From: Bacteroidota bacterium
GTDB taxonomy: Bacteria; Bacteroidota; Bacteroidia; Cytophagales; Cyclobacteriaceae
Assembly (NCBI GenBank): GCA_003242315.1
Contig: QGUY01000206.1
Location: 1 to 7,210, forward strand
Length of the DNA: 7,210 nt
Reading direction: 5' to 3'
Positions 1 to 6,584 of this stretch are shown one piece after another. Numbering within the stretch: position 1 is the stretch's first letter; each line of letters starts with the position of its first letter. The position numbers were made by a program, and so were the translations under genes. The notes beneath the pieces are model-generated. The model worked only from the letters and a program-made list of their open reading frames with translations, ran no database searches and was not told the origin of the DNA.

Positions 1-562
1 CTTGTATCCGCTGAAGGTCGCATTCAAGGGTGAGCACCATAATGATCTTGCTGTCTCGATAGAACTTGAGTTGCGTGAACAGCTTCTCAAAGTATTCGAA
101 ATTCTCTCCGCAATACCACGCCAGGTCCGCCTGGCTGGTGGGCTTTTTGGCGTAGTAAGGAGGGTTGATGATTATCCAGTCAAATGAACGATCAGGCAAG
201 TCTGTGAACAGATCTGAAGCAACGATTTCGAGAGGGACGTCGTTTGCAATGGCGTTTCTTTCAGTGTTTTCAATTGCCCTGGGATTGATATCCGAAGCTG
301 TCACGCTAGCGCCCTTTTTTGCTGCAGCAATAGACAACAATCCAGTGCCGCAACCTAGCTCCAGTAACGTACTTCCATTCAAATCCTGTTCGTAGAGGAA
401 TTCACGCAGCAGTGTCGTGCTCGAAAAAAGTCCCGGATGGAAGACGCCGGGCATAACGTGTACGCGTATCCCGTCCTTGTTGTATACGCGCTCCCTGGAC
501 AGGTACCATTTCGTTAATGGAATAAGTACCAGGCCGGCAACGCGTTTAAGTACCTTTCGCAT
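1..562 (-). CDS. Class I SAM-dependent methyltransferase, HemK/PrmC-like (3' end cut by window edge)
   Basis: Reading leftwards from the ATG at 562-560, the frame stays open for 187 codons and runs off the window, so the C-terminus is missing. A Rossmann-type SAM-binding motif I, ELGCGTG, lies at residues 68-74. It is followed by an acidic end-of-strand-2 motif (DIN, 91-93) and the substrate-site motif NPPYY at 133-137. In HemK/PrmC and related enzymes an (N/D)PPY motif contacts an amide or amino nitrogen that is methylated, so N-methylation is the family expectation; the target here is unknown. The stretch VMPGVFHPGLFSS (37-49) resembles the segment before motif I in HemK-like methylases. 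The N-terminus has a short hydrophobic stretch (about 8-20), too short to be a convincing membrane span. The start lies 2 bases after the stop of the upstream radical SAM gene, and only a weak purine-rich stretch precedes it, so translational coupling is likely. A role in modifying the product of the neighbouring enzyme is inferred. Confidence 0.86.
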   Translation of the reverse strand, partial: MRKVLKRVAGLVLIPLTKWYLSRERVYNKDGIRVHVMPGVFHPGLFSSTTLLREFLYEQDLNGSTLLELGCGTGLLSIAAAKKGASVTASDINPRAIENTERNAIANDVPLEIVASDLFTDLPDRSFDWIIINPPYYAKKPTSQADLAWYCGENFEYFEKLFTQLKFYRDSKIIMVLTLECDLQRIQ

Positions 563-564
563 TG

Positions 565-2073
565 CTATTCCATCAGGAATCCTTCCAGTTCCGGTTGCCT
601 GTATTTCCACAGACGCTGCAGGATTTTGAGTTCGACGGGAAATTTGAAAAGATTGTACCGATAGCGGAGCTCAGAAAGTCGCTGCATCAGCTTTCGCTTC
701 AGCGGAGTCATTCGGAAATCAGAGACCGTAGGGTATCGGGCATTCAGGACAGTCTCGAATCCCAAAATCTTATCAACCATTGCCGGTGTCAGCCACGGCG
801 TGAGGGGATTCTTTCGGAGATCGAAGTTCTGCCAGTGCGGCGCGAGCCAATCCTCCAGTTTTTCAGGGAATTTGAATCCTGTTGATGTAACCTGTTCATA
901 CAGTTCGGAGCCCTCGGTCGGTACAGGGCTGTATACATAAATGATAATCTCCGTTTCAGGATTGATGGCCTTGATTTGCTTGATGTATGCTATGTCGCGG
1001 TCTATCTGTTCCATTACCTTCTCCGGCGTCTCTGCTGGAAATCCGAGCACGAAAGAGTATTCAGGAATGATGTCGAATTTTTTCATTCGGTCGGCGAAGC
1101 GCATCATTTGCTCTGTGGTCTGTGTGCCGCCCTTGTCCATTTTCTTCAGCAATTCGTCGTTGCTCGTTTCCGCTCCGAAGAAAATCATCTTGCAGCCTGC
1201 TTCACGCATGAGCGCGAGCGATTCATCGCTGTATTTGTCGATCGTATCGATTCGCCCTTCACCCCACCATGAGATTTTTTCATCGCGGATCAGTCGGGAG
1301 AATGCCACGGTTCTTTTTTCATTGACGAAGAAGTTGTTGTCGTGAAATTCAACAGAGTCGACACCGTATTCATGGATGAGATACTTAATGTCTTTGTAGA
1401 TCAGTTCGGCGGACTTTCCCTTCCACCTGGCATTATAGACAGGAACCACCGCGCAAAACGAGCAGGTGAAAGGGCAACCCATGCTTGAGTGATACGCGGT
1501 GGTGCGTTTGCCCAGAAATGTTCTCCCCAGGTAGCGCTTCAGTGGATAAAATTGGTTGAGGTAGTCATACGGCAAAGGCGGGAGTTGGTCCTGGTCCAAC
1601 AGCGGCGCCAGGGGAGTTTTGATGATCTGGCCGCCGTTTTTGAAGATGAGGTTAGGTATCGAAGGTATTTCAGACGGGTTGTGTTCCAATGCATGCAGCA
1701 GTCGCGGGAATGCTTCGTCGCCGGGCCCGTTGACGATATAGTCGACATAACCTGAGTTAATGACGGCCTTATACTGATTTGAGGCAAAGTAGCCGCCCCA
1801 GATGGTTGTTACATTGGGATAGGCTTCTCGGATGCGTTTTGTGTATGGAATGGCCTGAGTGAGCTGGGGTCCCGGCATTACCGTGCAACCGAAGACGTTG
1901 TAGCCACTATCCAGGTAACGCTGCAGCACAGGCCAGGGATCCTGTTCCAGGTTGCCGTCGACAAAAACGTAGTCGTACTTGCCGTGGATGGATGCGCCAA
2001 CCTGGAGAATTGAATTCGGTATGCGGTGCTTGCTATGCGCGCTGCGTGGGTTGAAGAGAATAATTTTCAACAC
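565..2073 (-). CDS. Radical SAM enzyme with N-terminal B12-binding-type domain
   Basis: The protein has about 502 residues if started at the GTG at 2073-2071; an adjacent TTG at 2070-2068 would give 501. This places KIILFNPRS at the N-terminus, the usual first strand of the B12-binding-type Rossmann fold. The frame is open further upstream to a possible ATG at 2157, but those extra 28 residues look non-conserved and would overlap the candidate promoter. The cobalamin-type domain covers about 1-150, with IWGGYFAS near 91-98 and a GPGDEAFPRLL helix near 116-126. I do not see the DxHxxG motif that supplies the lower cobalt ligand. The radical SAM core follows, with the cluster motif CPFTCSFC (Cys 200, 204, 207), FHDNNFF near 243-249 and FFGAETSNDELL near 298-309. 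The C-terminus (about 400-502) is basic and helical, as in BchE/HpnP-like proteins. Such enzymes methylate or rearrange unactivated carbons, but the substrate here is unknown. The downstream methyltransferase is probably in the same operon. Confidence 0.9.
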   Translation of the reverse strand: MLKIILFNPRSAHSKHRIPNSILQVGASIHGKYDYVFVDGNLEQDPWPVLQRYLDSGYNVFGCTVMPGPQLTQAIPYTKRIREAYPNVTTIWGGYFASNQYKAVINSGYVDYIVNGPGDEAFPRLLHALEHNPSEIPSIPNLIFKNGGQIIKTPLAPLLDQDQLPPLPYDYLNQFYPLKRYLGRTFLGKRTTAYHSSMGCPFTCSFCAVVPVYNARWKGKSAELIYKDIKYLIHEYGVDSVEFHDNNFFVNEKRTVAFSRLIRDEKISWWGEGRIDTIDKYSDESLALMREAGCKMIFFGAETSNDELLKKMDKGGTQTTEQMMRFADRMKKFDIIPEYSFVLGFPAETPEKVMEQIDRDIAYIKQIKAINPETEIIIYVYSPVPTEGSELYEQVTSTGFKFPEKLEDWLAPHWQNFDLRKNPLTPWLTPAMVDKILGFETVLNARYPTVSDFRMTPLKRKLMQRLSELRYRYNLFKFPVELKILQRLWKYRQPELEGFLME

Positions 2074-2098
2074 GACCAGTGTATTAAGACCACAAGTC

Positions 2099-2127
2099 AA
2101 TGTAGAACGCCGTACATTAACAATCAA
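2099..2127 (-). promoter_or_regulatory. Candidate sigma70-type promoter for the radical SAM/methyltransferase pair
   Basis: Read on the minus strand, TTGATT (2127-2122, 4 of 6 match to TTGACA) and TACATT (2104-2099, 4 of 6 match to TATAAT) are separated by exactly 17 bases. Transcription would start near 2092, about 20 bases before the GTG/TTG start at 2073/2070. This placement supports the short form of the radical SAM protein. Both boxes are only partial matches, and if the host is a Bacteroidota member its primary sigma factor prefers other motifs. Confidence 0.35.
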
Positions 2128-2201
2128 CGTGCAGCGAATAAATCTTCCTGAAGGCAACCCTTAGGTCGAGTTGCTGGTAGAATGTTTGATGCGCTGGGCG
2201 G

Positions 2202-2233
2202 CTTGTAGTAGCGCACGGCAATCGCTATGTTTC
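2202..2233 (+). promoter_or_regulatory. Candidate promoter for the split-barrel/GT4 operon
   Basis: CTTG (2202-2205) lies 20 bases before TATGTTTC (2226-2233). This resembles the Bacteroidota-type pattern TTTG, 19-21 bases, TAnnTTTG, with one mismatch in each box. As a sigma70 pattern the same bases read TTGTAG, 17 bases, TATGTT, which is weaker. A start of transcription near 2240 would leave only about 17 bases of leader before the TTG at 2257. No Shine-Dalgarno sequence is visible in that leader. Confidence 0.35.
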
Positions 2234-2256
2234 TTTTGATGTAATCTCCAACAGCC

Positions 2257-3258
2257 TTGGGATTTAAGCAATGGATTCGTGAAACGATATTAGGAATATC
2301 CATTCCTCAGGAATACGTGTGTATTGAGCTTGAAGGATTTCAGCATTCCTTGTCGTCATTTCTGACCTCAAAGGATGGCGTTGACATTGTTCCCGTCCGT
2401 TCAGACATTCTCCTTGGCTATCGACCGCTTATCCTGGCTTTTCCATTTGAGAGGTCCTCAAGGGAGGCAGCATGGTTAAGGGATCAGGAGGCCATCTGTT
2501 TGACGATGGTTAACGGTGGGTTTCATGGTAACGAGATGTGGCGCGGATTTCAATCGGACAAGTCTGCGGTAGCCAGAATCGTTTTGCGAAATATCCATGT
2601 GCGTGAATTTTTGGATCAGACTGTCGTTGTCTTCGAAGGCGTCCACGGAGAACACAAATTTCTTGGTTCGTGGCATCAGTTCACCAATCGTCTCCGGGAG
2701 CGATTCAGGATAAGCCGGCCCGACAACTACCTCGAAGGCAATTTGTATGACCAGGTGCGCATCGGCTACGCCATCCCGCGGGTAATCTCGATGATCACCG
2801 TTCAGGATGACGATGGGAAACTTAATATGTTCCCTACCGATCTGCACGGCGCTGTTGGAGAAGAAGGATACGCCGGTTCCATGCGCCATGGCGGCAAGGC
2901 GGACAGTCAAATCGAAAAGGCCAGTGTCATTGCCCTTTCAAACGTTCGGTCAGATTGGTTCCGAGAGGCCTATGCGCTGGGCAAAAATCACATGGCCGAT
3001 CCAAAACCGGACTCAGAATTTTCTCTTTCATCAGTTCGCACTAAAGCGTTTGGCATTCCCTTACCCGCATCTGTAGTGCGATACCGCGAGCTTCGCCGTA
3101 TTGATTCAATTGACGTGGGTATTCACAGAATTCATTTTTATGAAGTGGTTCACGAGGCACGAGTGGAAGACATGGAAGATACGCTGGCTCATATCCACTG
3201 TTTCTATGCACAATGGCGAAAGAACCGTGGTGTGCCCTCTGAATACATGATCCGATGA
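2257..3258 (+). CDS. Unassigned protein with C-terminal flavin reductase-like (FMN split-barrel) domain
   Basis: The 333-residue protein starts at TTG; an in-frame TAA at 2242-2244 closes the frame upstream, and the next plausible start is a GTG at codon 21. I do not recognise the protein as a whole. The second half (about 172-320) has the layout of flavin reductase-like FMN-binding proteins: a strand VISMITVQDDDGKLNMFPTD (176-195), a central strand with SMRHGGKADSQIEKASVIAL (208-227), a helix ending ALGKNHM (240-246), and a closing strand and His-rich end VGIHRIHFYEVVHEA and LAHIHCFYAQW (287-320). The first half (about 18-130) has a similar strand-rich look, with DILLGYRPLILAFPFE (50-65) and an AICLTMVNG strand (79-87), so it could be a diverged second copy of the fold. 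No signal peptide or membrane span is seen, so it is probably cytoplasmic. Its stop overlaps the start of the GT4 gene by ATGA, which implies co-translation. The flavin or redox role is inferred from pattern only. Confidence 0.6.
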   Translation: MGFKQWIRETILGISIPQEYVCIELEGFQHSLSSFLTSKDGVDIVPVRSDILLGYRPLILAFPFERSSREAAWLRDQEAICLTMVNGGFHGNEMWRGFQSDKSAVARIVLRNIHVREFLDQTVVVFEGVHGEHKFLGSWHQFTNRLRERFRISRPDNYLEGNLYDQVRIGYAIPRVISMITVQDDDGKLNMFPTDLHGAVGEEGYAGSMRHGGKADSQIEKASVIALSNVRSDWFREAYALGKNHMADPKPDSEFSLSSVRTKAFGIPLPASVVRYRELRRIDSIDVGIHRIHFYEVVHEARVEDMEDTLAHIHCFYAQWRKNRGVPSEYMIR

Positions 3259-4346
3259 GGGTAGTCAGCTTGTCATATGTTGCTAGCAACGTTACGGACC
3301 CGGAAGCGTGGTTGTCGCGTCTGTCCTTGTTCACCGGCATCCTAAATCGTCTCACCAGGTTTGCAGCTGTAGCCAGCTTTCATTGTATTGCCGGCAATGC
3401 GGTACTAAGCCGTGGAAATGTGACGTACTTTTTTTTCAGACTTCTCCCGGGAGAAACATGGTTGCCCTTTCGTCTTCATCGCAGAGTAAAACGATGGGGC
3501 CCGGATGTCGTCATTGTCCATAGCCTTTCCTTCCCATTGCAGGTTATTTTGCTCCGCCTGCAGTTCGGCAGAAACATCAGGATCCTGGTACAGGATCACA
3601 AGGAAAGACCTGGTCATTTTTTGCGTCAGATGCTTCAACGGATGGCGGACAGGTGCGTCGATGCGTACTTATTTACCTATACGGAGCAAGCTCAGCCCTG
3701 GCTGAAGAACAGGATTATTGCGCATCCTCGGAAAGTAAAGCAGCTTTTCGAGGGGTCATCAGCCTTCGTCCCGTCGGATCGCGATGAGGCACGGAGAAGG
3801 ACTGGCGTTGGACCAGGCGTTGTCTATCTTTGGGTGGGAAGGCTTGTGGCATTCAAAGATCCGGTCACGGTGGTAAGCGCCTTCCTTAGGTTCTTGAAGG
3901 GCGATCGTAAGGCCGACCTTTACATGATCTTTCAGACAACAGACTTACTCAATGAAATCAAGGCGCTGCTTGATGACCATCCAGACGCCGCATCATCTAT
4001 ACACTTGGTCGGAAAGGTCGACCACGATGAACTTGTCCACTGGTACAACAGTGCCGATTTTTTCATTCTCGGTTCCCACGATGAGGGAACGAACATCTCC
4101 CTGTGTGAGGCAATGTCGTGCGGCTGTATTCCGATAGTCACCGACATTCCCGCCTTTCGGGAAATGACCGGTAACGGCAAATGCGGTTTGCTGTTTCCGC
4201 CTGGCGACAAAGAGCGCCTGCTGAAGACATTAGTCGAAAGCGTCCGTCTCGACCTTGCTTGCGAGAAACAAAAAACTCTTAACCAGTTCCGAAGTACACT
4301 GTCGTTTGACGCAATAGCAGAGCGGTTGATTAAAATTCTTTCATGA
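3255..4346 (+). CDS. Glycosyltransferase family 4-like (GT-B fold)
   Basis: The protein has 363 residues. Its ATG overlaps the TGA of the upstream gene (ATGA at 3255-3258); there is no clear Shine-Dalgarno sequence, so coupled translation is likely. The N-terminal half is the diverged acceptor domain, with VVIVHSLSFPLQ near 85-96 and a QDH segment at 113-115. The C-terminal half carries the donor-site signature of GT4 enzymes. WVGRLVAFKDP (193-203) is the conserved loop after the first strand of the second Rossmann domain. SIHLVGKVDHDELVHWYNSAD (248-268) follows, and then the EX7E motif with Glu 277 and Glu 285 in EGTNISLCEAMSCG. These enzymes transfer a sugar from a nucleotide-sugar, usually with retention of configuration. 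The length is normal for the family. The donor and acceptor sugars cannot be deduced. A role in O-antigen, capsule or another surface glycan is likely from context. A run of eight T (3429-3436) within the YFFFRL codons is a possible slippage site but leaves the frame intact here. Confidence 0.92.
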   Translation: MRVVSLSYVASNVTDPEAWLSRLSLFTGILNRLTRFAAVASFHCIAGNAVLSRGNVTYFFFRLLPGETWLPFRLHRRVKRWGPDVVIVHSLSFPLQVILLRLQFGRNIRILVQDHKERPGHFLRQMLQRMADRCVDAYLFTYTEQAQPWLKNRIIAHPRKVKQLFEGSSAFVPSDRDEARRRTGVGPGVVYLWVGRLVAFKDPVTVVSAFLRFLKGDRKADLYMIFQTTDLLNEIKALLDDHPDAASSIHLVGKVDHDELVHWYNSADFFILGSHDEGTNISLCEAMSCGCIPIVTDIPAFREMTGNGKCGLLFPPGDKERLLKTLVESVRLDLACEKQKTLNQFRSTLSFDAIAERLIKILS

Positions 4347-5373
4347 TTTCCTTCACACTGTCCTCCATGTTATGAACGAGAATCGACCTGAATTCCGTCC
4401 CGTTGAGTAACCTTGACGCTGATGCGATCATGTCGTACACTGAAGCGACAACGTGCCAGTTGTCGATATTTCTTTTTTCCGCCCACGCGAAGCTGATTAC
4501 GTGACAGCCGGCATATAGGGCTTCAAGGCATGCCGAACTGTAGCCTTCATATTCAGAGGGATGCAAGAACAATTTGGACTCTTGCATCATCGAAAGCACT
4601 TTGCTGTGTGGGACTTCTCCCGTGAGGACAATGTTCTCTTCAAGCTCAAGTGCGCGGATGATTTTCCTCAGCTTTTTTTCTTCCGGACCGTGCCCACAGA
4701 GGACGGTCCGGATGTTCGGATGGCTTTCCTTAAGGGCAGCGACGACGGTAATGAAAATATCGTATCGCTTAAGCGGGATCAGAGACCCTACGCCCAGCAC
4801 GTCGATGGTGCGGTCATGCCCAGGGTTAGGAGGGAAAGCAGCGGGGTCGATTCCCAGGGGTATTATCCTGGACGGCCGTTTCCTGTGGTTGCGTAAGAAC
4901 TCATCAGCCATGAAATCCGACAACACAATGAGATGCTTTTCGCTTAGATTGACCCATCGTGCGTAAGGATTTCGCTTTCGTGCATCCTGGCCCATGACCC
5001 AACACTTGTGAATCAAATTGTACTTTCGCGCAAAGCGTTCGCCGATCAATGCGGTGTCAGCAAGCCAGAAGCTTAGAACGGCGGTGTTCTTTGTATGGAA
5101 CAGTTGGTCGAGTTTTCGACCAACGCGCCGCCATAGCAAGGGACGAAATACTTTCCAATATGCGAGGCCTTCAAAGGGGATTACCCGGTTGCCGTGCCAC
5201 GCATACTCATTCCGGTGGGGAGGATATTGAAGGGCCAGGATGGTGACCTGGATTTCCGGAAAAATGCCGTTGAGCATCTTCACAAACAATTGCTGAGCAG
5301 GTAAGCAGTGTGTATCCTGCTCATCTTTTGGAAAACCCGGTGAGATAATGATCAGATTTTCGATCGGGGGCAT
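4330..5373 (-). CDS. Glycosyltransferase family 4-like (GT-B fold)
   Basis: The protein has 347 residues. The ATG at 5373 sits directly after an in-frame TAA, so it is the earliest possible start; the upstream bases show no good ribosome-binding site. The N-terminus IIISPGFPKDEQDTH (8-22) is typical of the first strand and glycine loop of GT4 enzymes. The linker ends in IIPLGIDPAAF (170-180), the usual hinge before the donor domain. That domain shows GVGSLIPLKRYD (194-205), VLCGHGPEEKKL (224-235) and the EX7E motif with Glu 276 and Glu 284 in EGYSSACLEAL. The family transfers sugar from a nucleotide-sugar donor; the specific sugar and acceptor are unknown. Its last 17 bases overlap, in antisense, the end of the plus-strand GT4 gene. 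The two enzymes share the fold but differ strongly in the N-terminal half, so they are not a recent tandem duplication. Confidence 0.93.
   Translation of the reverse strand: MPPIENLIIISPGFPKDEQDTHCLPAQQLFVKMLNGIFPEIQVTILALQYPPHRNEYAWHGNRVIPFEGLAYWKVFRPLLWRRVGRKLDQLFHTKNTAVLSFWLADTALIGERFARKYNLIHKCWVMGQDARKRNPYARWVNLSEKHLIVLSDFMADEFLRNHRKRPSRIIPLGIDPAAFPPNPGHDRTIDVLGVGSLIPLKRYDIFITVVAALKESHPNIRTVLCGHGPEEKKLRKIIRALELEENIVLTGEVPHSKVLSMMQESKLFLHPSEYEGYSSACLEALYAGCHVISFAWAEKRNIDNWHVVASVYDMIASASRLLNGTEFRSILVHNMEDSVKEIMKEF
4682..4712. repeat. Perfect 10-base inverted repeat with 11-base loop inside the minus-strand GT4 gene
   Basis: TCCGGACCGT (4682-4691) is followed after 11 bases by its exact reverse complement ACGGTCCGGA (4703-4712). 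It lies in the codons for the IRTVLCGHGPEE segment of the glycosyltransferase, so it must be compatible with coding. It could form a strong GC-rich hairpin in the mRNA. No T-tract follows on either strand, so it does not look like an intrinsic terminator. Confidence 0.7.
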
Positions 5374-5452
5374 TTAGCAGCAAGGAATCGCCCAATAATA
5401 GCCAATTGTCTTAATTCAAAATACCCTTGTAGGGAAGTAATAAAGCTAGCCA

Positions 5453-5463
5453 ACCGTGACGGT
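5453..5463. promoter_or_regulatory. Palindromic site in the divergent gap, possible operator
   Basis: ACCGT-G-ACGGT is a perfect 5+1+5 palindrome in the 114-base gap (5374-5487) between the divergent GT4 and radical SAM/SPASM genes. It lies 25 bases upstream of the radical SAM start, a place where a dimeric regulator could bind. The half-sites are short, so chance is a real alternative. The rest of the gap is A/T-rich and shows no promoter that I would call with confidence. Confidence 0.25.
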
Positions 5464-5487
5464 GGTTTCTTTGTAGTTTTATTAGGA

Positions 5488-6582
5488 ATGATCGAGCGCA
5501 TCTCCAACCGGATACGGAAACTGAATGCGATGTACTATCCGCAGCATATCTTTCAGCCACCGAAGTGGCTGGTGCTGGGGGTTAACAATACCTGCAATTT
5601 GCACTGTAAAATGTGCGACGTAGGCGTAAACTATACGCAAAGTAATTTCTTTGAGAATCTGATGGGGTCGCGGCCCGTCCACATGCCGTTGGACCTGTTT
5701 CGGCATATCTGCGACCAGGCGGCGCTCTATTTCCCAGGCGTGCGCCTCGGATATGCCTTCACCGAACCCTTGATTTATGTTCATTTGGCGGAGTCCCTCG
5801 AGTATGCTAAGTCAAAAGGGTTGTTTACGTCGGTTACCACCAACGGTCTCGGACTTAAACGATGGGCACAGGTTCTCGATGGGGCCGGATTGAGTGAACT
5901 TAACGTTTCATTGGATGGCCCTCCGGAAATCCACAACCAAATTCGGGGCAATAAACACTCCTTCGAGCTGGCAATGGAAGGAATTGAAGCACTCGCTGCC
6001 AGGAATAGTCGCATCAAAATCAGCATCTACTGTGTGATCACCGAATGGAATGCCGGCTACATTGCGACATTTCTCGAGCATCTGAAAGGCAAGAAGCTTC
6101 ATCGTGTCGGACTGATGCATTCGAACTTTACGCCGCAGCACATTGCCGATCGTCACAACGATGTTTTTGGGGGTCTGTATCCCGCTACAGCTTCCAATGT
6201 GACGGACACGAATAACGATGCGATGCCTTTGGATAGACTGTGGGAAGATATACAAGAAGTGAAACGCCGTGCATGGCCCTTCACGGTGCGGTTCTTCCCT
6301 GAATTGAATTCGTTCAGTGGGTTGCGTCAATACTATCTGCAACCGGAAATTTTCGTAGGCAGACGTTGCATGGATATTTTTTCAAACATCATGATAAAGT
6401 CGAATGGCGATGTCATTCCTGCGCATGGCCGTTGCTACAATGTGAAGGTCGGCAATGTATACGACAACAATATTCAGGAGATTTGGAATTCTTCGATTAT
6501 GGCGCAATTCAGAAAAAGTGTAACAGTTAACGGGGGCTTGCTTCCGGCATGTTCGCGTTGTTGCAGCGCTTTCGCCGGGTAA
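5488..6582 (+). CDS. Radical SAM protein with C-terminal SPASM/twitch-type domain
   Basis: The protein has 364 residues. The cluster motif CNLHCKMC (Cys 36, 40, 43) binds the [4Fe-4S] that cleaves SAM. Further core signatures are FTEPLIY (91-97, at the position of the GGEP-type motif), SVTTNG (115-120) and LNVSLDGPPEIHNQIRG (138-154). The C-terminal part has the pattern of SPASM-type domains: Cys 294, then NGDVIPAHGRCY with Cys 316, GNVYDNNIQEIWNS (322-335), and a terminal CSRCC (Cys 355, 358, 359). This pattern probably binds one auxiliary Fe-S cluster. SPASM enzymes modify peptides, proteins or aminoglycoside-type sugars; no precursor peptide gene is visible nearby, and a sugar or lipid substrate would fit the glycosyltransferase neighbours. 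The ATG at 5488 has AGGA immediately before it, which is too close to serve as a ribosome site. The in-frame ATG at 5530 (Met15) is the alternative start, and it loses no motif. The gene ends 2 bases from the convergent GT2 stop codon. Confidence 0.9.
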   Translation: MIERISNRIRKLNAMYYPQHIFQPPKWLVLGVNNTCNLHCKMCDVGVNYTQSNFFENLMGSRPVHMPLDLFRHICDQAALYFPGVRLGYAFTEPLIYVHLAESLEYAKSKGLFTSVTTNGLGLKRWAQVLDGAGLSELNVSLDGPPEIHNQIRGNKHSFELAMEGIEALAARNSRIKISIYCVITEWNAGYIATFLEHLKGKKLHRVGLMHSNFTPQHIADRHNDVFGGLYPATASNVTDTNNDAMPLDRLWEDIQEVKRRAWPFTVRFFPELNSFSGLRQYYLQPEIFVGRRCMDIFSNIMIKSNGDVIPAHGRCYNVKVGNVYDNNIQEIWNSSIMAQFRKSVTVNGGLLPACSRCCSAFAG

Positions 6583-6584
6583 CG

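Noticed and set aside
941..1345. Plus-strand open frames of about 100-134 codons opposite the B12-type radical SAM gene.
   Set aside because: They lie antisense to a gene with clear family motifs, show no recognisable domain and have no ribosome site. They are shadow frames.
2074..2157. An ATG at 2157 that would extend the radical SAM protein by 28 residues.
   Set aside because: The extension looks unlike protein of this family, the normal first strand of the fold begins at the GTG/TTG at 2073/2070, and a candidate promoter lies inside the extension.
2476..2910. A 144-codon minus-strand frame opposite the split-barrel gene.
   Set aside because: The plus-strand frame is longer, has a coherent fold pattern and couples to the GT4 gene by ATGA. 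The antisense frame has no recognisable features.
4682..4712. Intrinsic terminator reading of the inverted repeat.
   Set aside because: It lies mid-gene, and no T-tract follows the stem on either strand.
4561..4966. Plus-strand open frames of 111 and 130 codons opposite the minus-strand GT4 gene.
   Set aside because: The opposite strand encodes an intact GT4 with the EX7E motif. These frames overlap each other and have Ser/Arg-rich, low-plausibility compositions.
5415..5443. A sigma70-like pair, TTCAAA then TAATAA with 17-base spacing, upstream of the SPASM gene.
   Set aside because: The -10 box matches only 3 of 6 bases in an A/T-rich stretch, so it is no better than chance.
5374..5487. 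A RiPP precursor peptide or small RNA next to the SPASM radical SAM gene.
   Set aside because: The 114-base gap has no start codon with a plausible short peptide and no stable conserved-looking structure beyond an 11-base palindrome.
5908..6342. A 144-codon minus-strand frame opposite the radical SAM/SPASM gene.
   Set aside because: It is antisense to conserved radical SAM sequence, with no domain signature and no promoter or ribosome site.
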